The notes beneath the pieces were generated by a model. The model was not told the DNA's origin and ran no database searches. It was given only the letters and a program-made list of their open reading frames with translations. 64,000 nt of DNA from Epinephelus fuscoguttatus (Eukaryota; Chordata; Actinopteri; Perciformes; Serranidae): positions 16,158,317-16,222,316 of the forward strand of contig NC_064756.1 in NCBI RefSeq assembly GCF_011397635.1, given 5' to 3'. Positions 12,801 to 25,900 of the stretch are shown piece after piece. The translations under genes and the position numbers were made by a program. Every line of letters begins with the position of its first letter. Position 1 is the first letter of the stretch.

Positions 12801-13950
12801 GAACAATAGGTCTATTTTTTTTTTTAGAATTTTATTTATCTGACAGGGACAGTGCACAGCTACTTGGCTACACCAGAGTTAGCTATAAGCTAATTTTCAT
12901 CTGTAGTCCCTGGGCAGGAAACAGAGAAAATTCCTCTGCTAAAACACACTATTATATCAGAAACACAATTAAAAATAGTCATCAATAGTCACTTTCATGA
13001 CACAATGGCTTCAGCAATAACAATAGCAAGACAACACAACATCAAATCATTGCAACAATAACAACAGCAACAACTATTGTTATTTTATTGCCGTTTCTTG
13101 TATTTTCGGGGGTTTTTTTGCATGCCTAGTTTTTAATTTTTTTAAATTCTTAATCTGACTCTTTCTCCTTTACTGCTGTAACACTGGAATTTCTCAATTG
13201 TGGGATCAATAAAGGTGTATCCTATCTTATCTTAACTACAATACTAAGATGTAGCAAGATTTCATAATGTTAGATCAAGCGTGTGAGTTCATGTGTGATG
13301 GTGCATGACTGGGTTGATTTTAGCCATGATTTCATCTTAAATTTAAAACCAAGAAACCTGTTGCACTGTCTTGTCTCACTTGGTAATAAGTTCAAATAGT
13401 TTGTCACTCTAACAGAGACTAATCTACCAAACTCAGTAGGTCTGTGCTGTACTGTTTGTTGTCAGCAAGGCACCCAAAGCTGTCAAAGGTCTTATAATCC
13501 CAACTATGTCACAACTATCCAAATATGATGATGATGCTACTGTATTCAGACAAGAGACTGAGAAAACTGTAGTCACTGACAATTGAAAGGGCCAAGAAAT
13601 GAACACGAGGCTCAAAATGTAAATAACACTTGTCATCTTCACATGCAAAATAACTACCTGACTAACAGGTACGCCAACTATTGAAAAATAAGTTGCTTAT
13701 TCTGTAACGAACTGGGGATAAATTGTCACACACCCTTTAACTTCATGGGGATTTGACAGGAAATAAAATCGAAGATTACAGATGCTGTAATCAGTATTTG
13801 TGGCACAGACTCACCACCTCGATGAGAAATGTGCCTGCTGAGGAAAGCCTCTCGCTTCCTACGGTATAAAAGATTTGGGCATTTCAGCAGCAGGGCAGAA
13901 GTGAGCACGTAGCCCGTTACCGTTGACAGGATGTACACAGCAGCACACAT
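4301..13950 (-). CDS. gdpd1: GDPD1, glycerophosphodiester phosphodiesterase (lysophospholipase D type)
   Basis: Ten coding exons join without a frame break: 13950-13815, 12680-12638, 12262-12127, 10413-10368, 10003-9882, 9330-9241, 8950-8817, 6925-6866, 6503-6452, 4435-4301; 317 aa against 314 in human GDPD1. The family cleaves lysophosphatidylcholine and N-acylethanolamine lysophospholipids, releasing lysophosphatidic acid or its analogues, at ER-type membranes. Residues 4-22 form an N-terminal membrane segment. The catalytic signature HRGG (43-46) with GENLENT (48-54), DMLELD (67-72) and VSHD (83-86) gives the His, Glu, Asp and His expected for metal-dependent catalysis. A second hydrophobic stretch lies near 200-221, and the end carries FDLGATGVMTD. 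GDPD3 is the main alternative, but KDEQVVVSHD, the N-terminus and the C-terminal block favour GDPD1. The donor of exon 5 lies in a (GT)30 tract. Confidence 0.93.
7583..7777. repeat. Foldback (inverted-repeat) element in gdpd1 intron 7
   Basis: Arms 7583-7626 and 7734-7777 are about 44 bp inverted copies with few mismatches (core CACATCTTGTGGCCTTCATC), separated by about 107 bp. This is the shape of a small non-autonomous DNA element. It lies between coding exons 8 and 7. The rest of the 6926-8816 intron shows no other gene. Confidence 0.8.
9821..9880. repeat. (CA)30 microsatellite abutting a gdpd1 splice donor
   Basis: Thirty uninterrupted CA units. On the gdpd1 sense strand this is (GT)30 starting at the intron's first bases, directly after the exon 5 sequence ATCAAAAAG. 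Confidence 0.97.
13080..13240. mobile_element. Short LINE 3' tail remnant in gdpd1 intron 1
   Basis: The string GGAATTTCTCAATTGTGGG followed by ATCAATAAAGG and a degenerate (ATCTT)n run is the usual 3' end of fish L2/CR1-type LINEs. No coding part remains. The rest of this intron (12681-13814) has no recognisable feature. Confidence 0.5.
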
Positions 13951-14870
13951 CTCCTATCAGTCTGCTGGAAAACAACACAAACACTCAAAGTCAATATCTC
14001 CAGGGAGGCAGGATTTTAACACACAAATATCGGACAGAGTCTAAAAAAATCTTTCAGGCTCAGCAGGAGTAGAGCTTCCACTGATAACTATTTTCCCCTT
14101 TATTTACAAAAAGAAAATAAAGGTGCGAACAGCTAAACCCCCAAAGCATTACACTTAAATTAGTATAAATGGAGATAATAAAGTCTTGCAGTCAAGTATT
14201 TGTGTCAACTAACCACATCAGATCTGTGTGAGACACAAGACTAGTTGTGCCTCTATAGTAGATGCCAAGCACAAAGTGAGGCTGTGGTGTTCATGCTGAC
14301 ATTTCCCCACCAACAGTCATTAATAAGTTAGCTTATATACACAGTTATATACTCCATCAGGAAAAAGGCTAGTCCTACAGAGCAAATGATCCTGCCATCA
14401 AAGGGGACAGATACCCACAGACAGCACATATCAGCTACTATTTTAAATGTATTGTATTGTCACTCTTTACTCTCATTTACTGCCAGTGTGACTGTTTGAG
14501 CTCACTCAGCGTTAGAGACATGGTTTAATTCATATGACATGTTGACTAGACAACAATAAGGACCTATGTCTCCCTGACAATACACAGTTTCAACAACTGT
14601 CAACATGACAATAACGGTAACCATCTTACTGACGATAGCGTACTAGCTTCACGAGGCTAACGTTAGCTGAGCTGGGGTCGAATTTACAAAATAAAATCTT
14701 ACCTTTTTCATCAAACTGTGTGTGTAAGTGTGGTATGAGTCAGTTAGTGTCCAAGTATCTGTACAATCAGCCTCTTTGAATGAAGATAACCTGATGAACT
14801 GGTGTTTCCTCTTCTGCTCCACTCAGCTCACAGCTGTCTACGACAATTCACCGGTCACTGTCTGCTATGC
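13951..14870 (-). promoter_or_regulatory. gdpd1: gdpd1 5' region: non-coding exon 1, intron and promoter
   Basis: Just upstream of the start codon the minus strand reads TTTTCCAG|CAGACTGATAGGAG before ATG, a splice acceptor, so translation starts in exon 2. A matching donor AAAAAG|GTAAGA places the end of a non-coding first exon at 14703. The sequence above it up to about 14870 has no ATG-led long ORF and ends at an NRF1 palindrome. The transcription start is inferred to lie near 14800-14870. Confidence 0.6.
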
Positions 14871-14879
14871 GCATGCGCA
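14868..14879. promoter_or_regulatory. Palindromic NRF1 binding site
   Basis: TGCGCATGCGCA is an exact match to the NRF1 consensus and is self-complementary. It lies at the expected upstream edge of gdpd1 exon 1 and is typical of TATA-less housekeeping promoters. It could also act towards tmem120a, 2 kb away. Confidence 0.7.
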
Positions 14880-16904
14880 ATCCCCTCCTACCCTCAAACG
14901 CATATTTGCTTAGAGGGCTCGTGCCAGAGTACTAAAGGCAACAACAAAGACACTTCCGCCCTGATATTTCAGAATAAAAGCGGAATTTTGACAAAATCAT
15001 AAACATTCAATGCTGTGTTTCTCTCTAATTTTCTTTAAGAGTGAGATTAAACTTTGTCTTTACCAGTGTGTTATTTATTCCTCTTTATTCACGTTGCTTA
15101 ATTATTATCAGTTATTATCAGTTAAGTAATACTACCCCTACTACATGAAAACAGTTTTTTGAAGCTCATTTTTAAATCATGTATTTTTCAAGATTTATTT
15201 TTTAAATGTCCACCTGGGTGAACAGCATGAATTTGTGTTTTCAAGTCAAGAAATACGTATTATATTATATATAATATAATAAATATAAATAGTATTGTAT
15301 AATTATATTATAGTATAATTTAATTAGAATTGTATATTTTTGCCAGTAGATGACCCTAAATCCTATACATTTCACCTTTAAAAAGTAGGCTATGTTATTC
15401 AAAAAGTATGTCATGAATCAGTTCATTTATCTTCATTTCCTGAATCAAAAATTAATGTTATTCAGCAAGTCGGCGCTTAATCCCCCAGATCTACTTTGTT
15501 TGAACCAGTCCAACAGCATCCAGTTTAGTTGCAGGAGACAGCCATTGAGAATATTAGGCTACTGAGCACCAACTGAAAAAAATGTTACCAAAGTGAGGCA
15601 AAATGATACTGGTGTGCAAAACGTGCAGGTTGAAAATTACAGATGGAGACACAATAACTTCCAACATACTTGGTTTTAGAAATATGTACAAAATTTTAAA
15701 AGCATTTGTGATTTTTGTAAATTGAATTTGCTATTATTCTGTCGTTAAAATGGTATCATATTTGGTGAAGAGCAGATTATGACTTGATTAGGACTCGAAA
15801 CTCAAAGTTTAAGACCTGGAACTTGACTTGGGATTTGAGTGCAAAGGATGTGAGAATTCCTTGTGACTTGCAAAACAATGGCTTGGTCCCACCTTTGATA
15901 TTTTGACATTAAAATTCAAAGATGCATTGTACAGATGACACTTTATTTTCAATAGTTGGACTGACATAAAAACAAATGTAGAGTGGAAATTACATCGCTT
16001 CTTCAAGATCAAATGGCTCACATGCTACTTAACAGCTTATTACACATATCCACAGCATATGAGCCTGCCTTTTATTTATGCAATACCCATTTTATAGGCT
16101 ACAACTCAAATAAACCTCCTTGCTTTACTAACAGAGGACAATGTGTCATTACATATACTGTGTGTGGAATGTAGAGTTCCTTTTGTTGTTGTTGTTGTTT
16201 TAGGTTTACAGTTTGAATTTAAGTGGAATTGTACAGTGTCAACACAGTAGCTTGACCTTGAATGCTGTTGATTAAGAAGAGAACATAGAATTTTCATATC
16301 AAACCGTTTTAATGTACCAATTTAAATATGTATATATGTTTCTGCCAATGTGTCAACAACCAAAATATTCCCCCTTCAACACCAGTCTCTATGGCAAAGT
16401 AAGTTCATTGCTGTGTTAGTCCGGTCAGGGTACCCTGACCTGGTCCTTTCATCCACCAGATGTTGCTAATGTGCAGCTGTGTAAGTGGTGAACAAAATAT
16501 GCTGAACAATTAAATATACACAAGAGCACAGTCGAGCTAACAGGGAGCTGTGTGAATCACACAATGGTAAAAATAGAGACCTCTATTCTTTGCATTGTTT
16601 GTATATAACATAGTCAACAATAACCTATCTCCTTTAACTCTGTGAGTGATAAATGAACAATATAATAACCAGATAATTACCTTAGAACAATGTCCAAGTT
16701 GCACATTTGCACCAGTCAAAGTTCACTTTATGCAATAAACCATCCATAGAGATGTGGTACACACCCTGAAGAAAAGGACTTCAACACGGCGTTATGTGCA
16801 AGTGATTTCTTAGTTGTTAATCAATTAAAAAGCTTTACTAAGTTTTATTTTCAGTGGGTCTGGATTTGCTGTCAGTGGTCTGTAAAAGATTAAGTGTTGC
16901 CAAA
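14880..16904. other. Intergenic region between gdpd1 and tmem120a
   Basis: AT-rich sequence including a TATA/ATAT run near 15260-15330; no credible ORF. Plus-strand acceptor-like sites (TTTTCAG near 16850 and CTGTCAG near 16876) suggest tmem120a may have an upstream non-coding exon, whose position I could not fix. Confidence 0.5.
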
Positions 16905-19900
16905 ATGTCTCAAGGAATAAGAGTGGTTCTGGAGGAGTGGAAATGTCTGGAAGAAGAGTACCAACATCTTCAGGTAAGAAACATCAGTATTAGATGATTT
17001 ACCTAGAGCAGTTGTATAAACCTTATTATCATACTGTTTACTCAAACCATGAATGCTTTTAAAATCCATCCTGTAAACCTGACATCTGTCAGTCGTGCTT
17101 GGTTTCATGTCAAATATCTTGTATTTATTTAGTTATCTACTGTATTCCAAAAAACTACTTCTTCTTTTTTTTTAATGTTTCTTGCAATTTGTCTTTGGTT
17201 ATTGATGTAACCCCACGTTCCTCTCGTCCAGGAGACACACAGAATGTACTCACAGAAAATGGATGAAGTTTACAAACTTCAGAACAACTGCAATTCCTCC
17301 ATCTCTAAGCAGCGCAGAAGACTGAAGGAAATGTCCCACCTAATGAAAAAGTTAGTTTACACACAAATTTGCATGAACAGACTTATAGTAACATATTCAG
17401 ACAGATACAATACATCCAGTCACACACACACATATTTCATAGTTAATGCACCAATGACTGTATTTTAAAGATGGACGACATGACAGCTACCCAAAACATC
17501 TCAATCGCCCCCTGGTGGCTGGCTACAGTATAGATCATAAACCCCGCCCCCTTTATGTTAGCAGATCGGACATGGGTCAAAATTAAAGATCAAGGCACAC
17601 ACGTAAATATCATTTTTTTAAAAAAGATGGTTTCTGTCATTTGAGGTAGTTTTTATCACGCTAATGTATGTTCATGTGTTCATTTTCCTGATGTTTGATT
17701 TTAATTAATTGTTTAATTAGATGTAATAAAGGGGGTGGGACATTATGATTGACAGCTATATGAGCCAATCGCTGGGCTCATGATCAATGGCGTTGCTCAC
17801 GATTGGTTGGACAGCTATTTGGGCAGGATCGCTACTGTCTCTGGCCTCAAATGACATCACCAGCCAAAATTCTCACTCTGACCTTGTTGCATATTGGCGT
17901 TTTGGTCATGGACTTTCCATGCCCACATATGACATGCAAGGTAACCTGGGTGTGTTGGTTGTTGATGTTCTGGGACACCGTGTCAAGTTCTCTTCTTTCA
18001 AGATACACTTCCCATTTCACAGGCGATTTAATTGGCGTTTTCTTTTTCCTTCAACAACAAACACATGTGGCTAGGTTTAGGCAACAAAATGAAGTGGCTG
18101 GGTTCAGGAAAAAAAAATAGGGTTCAGCTTTAGAATCTTATAGGACATAAACATCACTCTCTCGGGTGAAAGTCGGTGTTTGTTGGACCCATCCACTACC
18201 CATCCCGCAGCCCCACTCTAACTTTCGCCACATTAACTTTCATCCTTGTCCCGCCGCATTTCCCACTGACACCGCCTGGCACTGTTAAACTATTACAGCA
18301 ATTGGCTGTGTATCATGCTGACATTAAAGGACACCTTTGTCGTTGGTTTCCGAAGCTGCAAGTCACTGCCCAAGCCGGATTTCGACAACTTCCGAGTGAG
18401 ACCATGCTCCACCAGTGCAAGGTGGCAGCGGCTGCATCTAGGATGCATGGAATGACCCGCCCTACTCTTCCTATGACTGGCTAGTACTCATTGCCTTTGT
18501 TGGTCGAATTGGTTCAGTTTAGGCAAGAGGGTGGGATTGGGTAGGGTTAATGTAAGAATGTCAGTGTCAGCCAATCAGAGGCAGAGTCAGACAGAGTAAG
18601 GTGGGCCATTCCTTTGCTGTCCAAGGATTCGCATATTCGCATCTGGGATATTTATTTTTTTGTAAAGTGGGACAAAGAGGAGATGTGTTGTTCATCTTTT
18701 TATCCACTCACTGATGTGTACATACAGTGGCAAATCTTCCCATTGATGACATAGGCAGCTGCCCAGCGGGGCTTGCCTTAGGTCACTGGATCTGCTAGGT
18801 CCGGCACTGTGCACACAGATCCACAGGGTCAAGGAAAGGCTTACTGATATGGACAAAGTGGACCACCCACTTCAGCAACACCACACACATACATGCTATG
18901 TTGTGTCAACGGTACAGACATATCTTATGCACGTATATCATTCATCAGGTGCAGCAAAGGACTATCAGAAGAAGATGCCAAGACCTTGGATGGAATAAAT
19001 GAGAAGATGAAGACTCGAGTGAATGCTTTCTCTGAAATGGAAGCTTTCCTTCCCAAAAAAAATGGGTGACGACTTCTACTTAAACATACAAATTGACATC
19101 ATTGCTTTGATTGAAATACATAACAACAGATGTTACCTTGTGTAAAGTTAAACAAGAAAAGTAATATGATTGTTTGATATTGCAGGTTGTACCTCAGTCT
19201 GGTTCTTGGAAATGTGAATGTCACTCTTTTCAGCAAACAGTCAAAGTGAGCAAAGACCATGAAAGTCAATGCAGTCTTAAAATATTCCTTATTTTCCTGA
19301 ATCAAATATGTCCTTGTCTAATTTAATTAGTTAGAAAAAGCCTGTGCTGTATATTGATTCCTGAATTTATCACATCCTTGTCAGATTTGCCTACAAAGAC
19401 GATTACGAGACGTTCAAGCTTTGCCTCACAGTCCTCCTGTTGCTGTTCTCCTTCATGTGCTATTTCTTTGTGAGCTACAGGTGAGCATCAGCATATCACA
19501 CATCCCAGCTGCTCCTTCCTTGCCAGTTACCATTAATTTATTACATGAACACTGCATGTACTGTATTTCTTAATCCTGCATTTGTCTTATGTTTATGATT
19601 TTAGATTCCTTGATGCGATCCTTAATTTCCTGCTGGTGTTTTACTATTGCACATTAACTATCAGGGAAAGCATCCTCATCACCAATGGCTCCAGGTCAGC
19701 CCCTCCACTCTTCCAACCCTTCTACCAAATATATAAAATACAAGACATTCTGGCATCTCTCTCCAGTGTTGTGGTACATGAGATTGGTCTTGAGACTAGT
19801 TTTAAGACCAGTTTTTGAAGGTCCTTGTCTTAGACTTGAACGCACTTGAACTTGAACTTTGGATTTTAGTTTAAAACTAAAACCATGTGATGTTTGGTAT

Positions 19901-22867
19901 TGCTGGATTCAGGAAGCTCTTGACTTCTCAAAAATAACATCATTTTTCTTTTATTACTTATGGATTTCGCATCAGAGCAGCAAAGTCCAAAATCGTCATG
20001 AGTGGTGACAAGTCATGTCATGCCGTTATTCTATGGGAAAACTTAAAGGATTACTTGCGATCTTATGCGGAGCCGCTAGTGGAGACTTAGATCTTTTAGA
20101 GAAGGTAAGAGTCTCACTCATACCACTATTTTTGGCTGAGATATACTGCCCAGAATGTGGGATCATAACTTTCACGTTACATATGGCTTTATTTGGTGAT
20201 ATTTTATGGTGTTTCTGTGTCATAAACAACATCAGCTATCATAATCACACCTGATTTCAATAAGGTACAATGTTTGAAGCTGGCTGAGTGTTGTTTGATC
20301 ACTGATAGTACTGTTTGAGGTTTCTACCGTTTTTTTTCCCCCGTTAAAGGGGTTTTTTTGGGGAGTTTTTCCTTATCCGCTGTGAGGGTCTTAAGGACAG
20401 AGGGATGTCGTATGCTGTAAAGCCCTGTGAGGCAAATTGTGATTTGTGATATTGGGCTTTATAAATAAAATTGATTGATTGATTGATTGATTGATTTTGA
20501 AGCGGAGTGACCGCTCTTGTCATTTGGAGCTCCGCCTGGATCTTTTCATGGAAAAAACACTGTAGAATGGTCATACTTTGATCAATCTTCTTCAAATTTG
20601 AAACAAATGTTCATTGATAGTGTGCCTACAGTCCCACAGTATCATTTACCTGCTCAGATACACGCTACAGTCATAGGTGTTTTCGCTATAAAATGGGGGT
20701 GGATCACAAGAGGTTAAGACTGGTCAAGACCACAGATGTGGGGACATTACTAAATTCCCTGTGCAAAAATCAGTGTTAAACACACTGATGGTAAGGTTAA
20801 TTTAATCTCCTTAGTGTTTTATTTGTATTTGTATGCTCATAGAAAACAAAGGATAATTCACTTTTGCAATGCCTTTTGCTTAGCTTACCAAGACATTTCT
20901 CATGGTGCACTTCTCATGGTGTCCATGGTTTGCACTGGTTTCTTTTTGGTCTTTACTCAGTCTCAGCCCCTTAAAGTCTTGATTTTGTCTTCGTCCTTAA
21001 TACACTACGGTTTTTGTCATGTCTTGGTCTCAGTTTAGGTGGCCTTGACTTCAACAGTGTCTCTCTCTGACCTTTTACTTTTTATCAAAGTGGACTAGTC
21101 ATTATTGCTCAAGCAAATCTGATTCTTAAAGCATTTCAGTTTTAAAGCAGCTGTGAGGAACTTTTTACCATTAATAAAACTGTCCCTAGTTCGTATCAAT
21201 GATTTCGGACACATTGCACACTCTTGTACAGTAGGTGATATAAGTCTAAGTCTGGTATCTGATCTGAGTGTGTGTGCGGGTGTGGCAATGTGGAGGAGGT
21301 CAGACAGGTATGGAGGGGCAAGGTTGTGAATGGCCTTGAAGGTGAGCAGTAAAATCTTGTTTTGGATATGGTGTGTGATAGGGAGCCAGTGGAGCTGCTG
21401 CAGGATGGGTGTGATATGGTGAGTGGATGGGTCCTTGTGATGATACGAGCTGCTGAATTCTGTACCAGTTGTAGTTTATGGAGAGTTTTTTGTGGAAGAC
21501 CGTACAGGAGGGAGTTGCAGTAGTCAAGCCGGGAGGTGACGAGACTGTGGACCAGAATGGCAGCTGTGTGAGGTGTGAGAGAGGGGCGGAGGCGGTTGAT
21601 GTTGCGGAGATGGAAGTAAGCTGACCAGGTTATGGGGTTGATATGAGAAGTGTAAGAAAGTGTGCTGTCGAGGATGACACCCAGACTCTTGACCTGTGGG
21701 GAAGGAGAAATGGAAGAGTTGTCAATAGATAATGTGAAACTGGGGGATTTGGACAGGGTGGTTTTAGTGCCAATGAGTAGAATTTCTGTTTAATTTGAGG
21801 AAGTTGGATGAAAAATAGGATTTTATTTCAAGGAGGCAGTCAGTGAGGGAGGAAGGTGGGAGGGTGGAGTCGGGTTTGGTGGAAATATGGAGCTGGGTGT
21901 CATCCGCGTAGCAGTGGAAGTGGATATGATGTTTCCGGAAGATGTAGCCAAGGGGGAGTAAGTAAATGATGAATAGCAAGGGCCCAAGGACAGAGCCCTG
22001 GGGCACACCTGCGGTGACTGGGAGTGGTTGTGATGTGAATGATCTGAGTTGGATGAACTGAGAGCGGCCGGAGAGGTAGGATTTGAACCAGTTGAGGGGG
22101 GTATGTGTGATGCCAATAGAGAGGAGTCTGTCCAGGAGGGTGGTGTGTGAGATGGTATCGAAGGCCGCACTCAGGTCAAGCAGGATGAGGATGGATAGGA
22201 GACCGGAATCGGCTGCCAGGAGGAGATCGTTGGTGATTTTGAGAAGTGCCGTTTCAGTGGAGAGGGTGGAAACTGGACTGGAATTGTTCAAAAAGATTAT
22301 TGCGGGAACAGTGGGAATGGAGCTGAGAGGCAACAGTTTTTTCAAGTATCTTTGAGAGAAATGGAAGATTGGAGATGGGATGGAGGTTATTGTGGTTATT
22401 GTGGTTATTGGGATCTGCACCAGGTTTCTTGAGTATTGGGGTGACAGCAGCTGTTTTGAGGGGTGAGGGCATAGACCGCGGAACGCATCTGAACAAGGGG
22501 AGGCCATAATTTCAAGTCACGTGGAGGGGGTGTGGGGGCATATGCATTGAAACAGACAATATTATTGATGTATTAAATAACGTTGCGGAGCACTTTTTTA
22601 TTCCAACGCCACACAGTCACATCTACAGTACACGCATGAACATGAACACATGCTTGCTCAGATTAACCCCTCTGATCCCACTCTAACATTCACACACAAC
22701 AGGCCAAGCCTATTTACACATAAACGCAGAGATGAAACTATAGCAAACAACAAAGTACATCCAGTCCACAATCACAACCAAAACTCATCTTGCTGCCTTG
22801 AATCTAAATCAACATCATATTCATTATCATCACAAGTCAGCACTCATATCAGACTGATGTGCAGAGC

Positions 22868-22916
<49 letters not shown>

Positions 22917-25900
22917 AACAACAAAACAAGCGCAGCTGCGCAGTTACTGAAAAGTAACCAGAACGCTGAATTTCTGACATTACCGCCCGCAACCGCAATG
23001 TGTATGTCCACTCCTGCCCACTCCCACAAAACTCTGAGAATTTATGCCCGCACAATACTAGAGATGCATTGATTTTGTGTCTTCTCCTGTCCCGCAGGAG
23101 AAAACACGTCATTTTAGGCTATTAATAAAGAGATTCATGGGGTTGTTTGTTTCTTTTCCCTGGCCTGGAATAGCGCTCCTATTTCATTGTTTTCATTTAG
23201 TTTTTAATGAAATAAAGGCTGTTTCATATTCTATTCTCCTCCTCTGTATTTATTTATTTTTCTACCTTTATATAATCACACAGTGATTGAGGTTAAGGCA
23301 AGCCTGGCGCCAGGATGAAGTTACTGAGGGGGCGGTTAAAAATTACGAGGGGGCAAATCTTTATTATGCAACATAGGTTCACACAATGAGTTATAAAGAA
23401 CAGCAGACGTGCGTAATAGTCACGCGTAATGACAGCTCATCGCCAGTGAAACACAATAAACTGCGTGTCTTCTTTCATGTTTGTCTCATGACAGATGGAG
23501 CTGACAGACAGACAGGTGGAGCAAGCGGCAAATTGGTATGAAAGCTGGTTGAGGGCATATACATCCATTTATGAATAAATATGGAGTGGAAATGTCAGAG
23601 AACAAAAGTTACCCGGGCCATGGCCCCCCTGGCCCCCCCGGTTCCGCGGTCTATGGGTGAGGGAACAATTCCAGTGGTGAGGGAAGAATGGATTATGTGT
23701 GTGATGAGAGGGGCCAGAGAGGGAACGATGGTTTTAACAAGAGCAGTTGGAAGGGGAACTAACTGGCAGGTTGATGATTTGGATTTTTTGATCAGACTAG
23801 TGGTTTTGAAAACGGAAGGTAGAACACATAACAGTTTTACCAGATGTATTTATAAGGACTTGGTTGTACTTTCGATGTCATGGCGGATAACAAAGGAGCA
23901 CCATCTAAAAGAAAAGGAACAGATGAAGGCTAAACGGGACAGTGATAGGGCTTGAGCCCATTTGAAAGGTTTTAAAACTGATCCTGAGTTGGCCCTTTTC
24001 CTAATTGACAGGTATGTAATTTTCGTACCGCAACTTGTTAGACACTGTTTCACTTCAATATATGACGACATGGAAGTTATAAGCAAGCTAAATGTAACGT
24101 TAGCTTATGTGAACCGCTTTTGTCTAGTAACGTTACAACAAATGCCACAAAATTATCTGTGACTGTGACCTTGATCACATATATACAGCAGGCAGTTGTC
24201 CTCAGTTTATAAGAAATTCAGAGCTACACCAGAACATTTATGATTTTCCTCTCGCTCTCCAAAACAAATGCATGCGGTAATTGCCGGTTGCAGTCGAGAG
24301 TTTACGAATGAAGCCGAATGCCGGCTGCAGTCGGAATTTTACGACACCAGACTGTGGGGTCATACTGCTATGACCAAAGGGGGCACTATAATCAACGAAA
24401 ACATAAAGTTCCGCACAGCTGCTTTAACAAAGTGTAAAAACATGTAATCTAAATATCTAATAAAATGTATCCTGCATCATAGAATCAAAGGCTGGTGGGT
24501 TTTTCATCACTACGTCTCTGCATTTTTGTCCGGTGTGATGCTGACATGGTGAGTAGATGGAGATAAATACTCTAGACTAATAAACAGTTAAACTCTATTA
24601 TTATTATTATTATCACAAGTTTTAACCACTGGATGTATTCAGGTTTTGTACCTTGTCAACGTTTGTGTTTGAGTGTCCACATACGAGGACAACAGGTTTA
24701 AGTTAAGCAGAATGAAGTATAAGGTCAAGTAAACCCAAAACGTGATGTCCTTATATGAGGACGCAGGGTCTCAGAAGGTTAAATCACTGAGATGACAAAA
24801 AGACAATAACTCAACATGAACTTTCTGTTCCTATCGAGGAAAAAAGAAAATCCATTAAGTATAATTTTTTTTTCTATGTAATAAAAAATATTCTCCCTTT
24901 CACTCACTTTCAAGGCCAGATGGGAACCTGTACAAGACATTCAGGAGCCAGTTCCTTGCCTACTCTTTGTATCAAAGTAAGGTCGAAGTACTTGAAACAC
25001 ATTCAGTCTTTTCTGAATCAAACCAAAGCCTCACCTTTTTTTATCTGGAACACACAGGTTTTGTTCAGTGTCTGCAGTGCTATTATCAGAGTGGATGCCT
25101 GTACAGGCTGCGAGCCCTTGGAGAGAGACACAACATGGACCTGACTGTGGGTGAGATTCACTGTAGCATGCCAAGGACACAGAACACCGACACACTCAGC
25201 CAGGCATATTTGACTATTTAGTGAAGATTTGAGACACAATGATGCTCCATTTGGCAGGTCTCAGGCTCCTCATTGTCTCTGCTGTATTACACAAATGTTG
25301 AAGTTTAAAAAAAGGTGCTTGAAAGACTTTTCTGCTTTCTGTTTTTAGAGGGGTTTCAGTCGTGGATGTGGAAAGGGCTGACGTTTCTGTTGCCCTTCCT
25401 GTTTTTTGGTCATGTGAGTACAATGTGTGACAGTGACCTGATTCACAACAGAACTTGAGAAATATCCTCTGCTTATAAATCCCGCTTTGTCATGGTTAAG
25501 ACTGGTTGACACAGACAAACGGATGAAAAAATGCTGATAATGCTGATGTCATTCTAGACTTAACATTACTCTGCATATGTAGGCATGACTCGAGACAATG
25601 TTCAGGTGTTTGATCTCAATAACAACTTAAGCTTTTGTCTACGTTTGCAAAGCTTCAAACACTTTTTTTTTACAACACAAAGTCTTAAGTCCTCGTGTTT
25701 TGTCTTGTAGTTCTGGCAGCTCTTCAATGGGCTCTCTCTCTTCAGAATGGCTCAGCTCCCAGACTGTAAAGAATGGCAGGTCAGTGCTCTCACAGTCACC
25801 AAAGTTGGATTATTTCACCCAGTTCCTGCTTTTGCAACAGCTAACGATTTACTCTATCCATCATCTGTCCTACAGTAGCCTAACACTTATTATCTGCATG

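Noticed and set aside
21764-22507. 247-codon ORF as a host gene
   Set aside because: It encodes LINE reverse-transcriptase motifs and lies in transposon sequence inside an intron.
23581-23955. 124-codon plus-strand ORF
   Set aside because: It spans the hAT-like terminus and antisense LINE sequence; no independent coding evidence.
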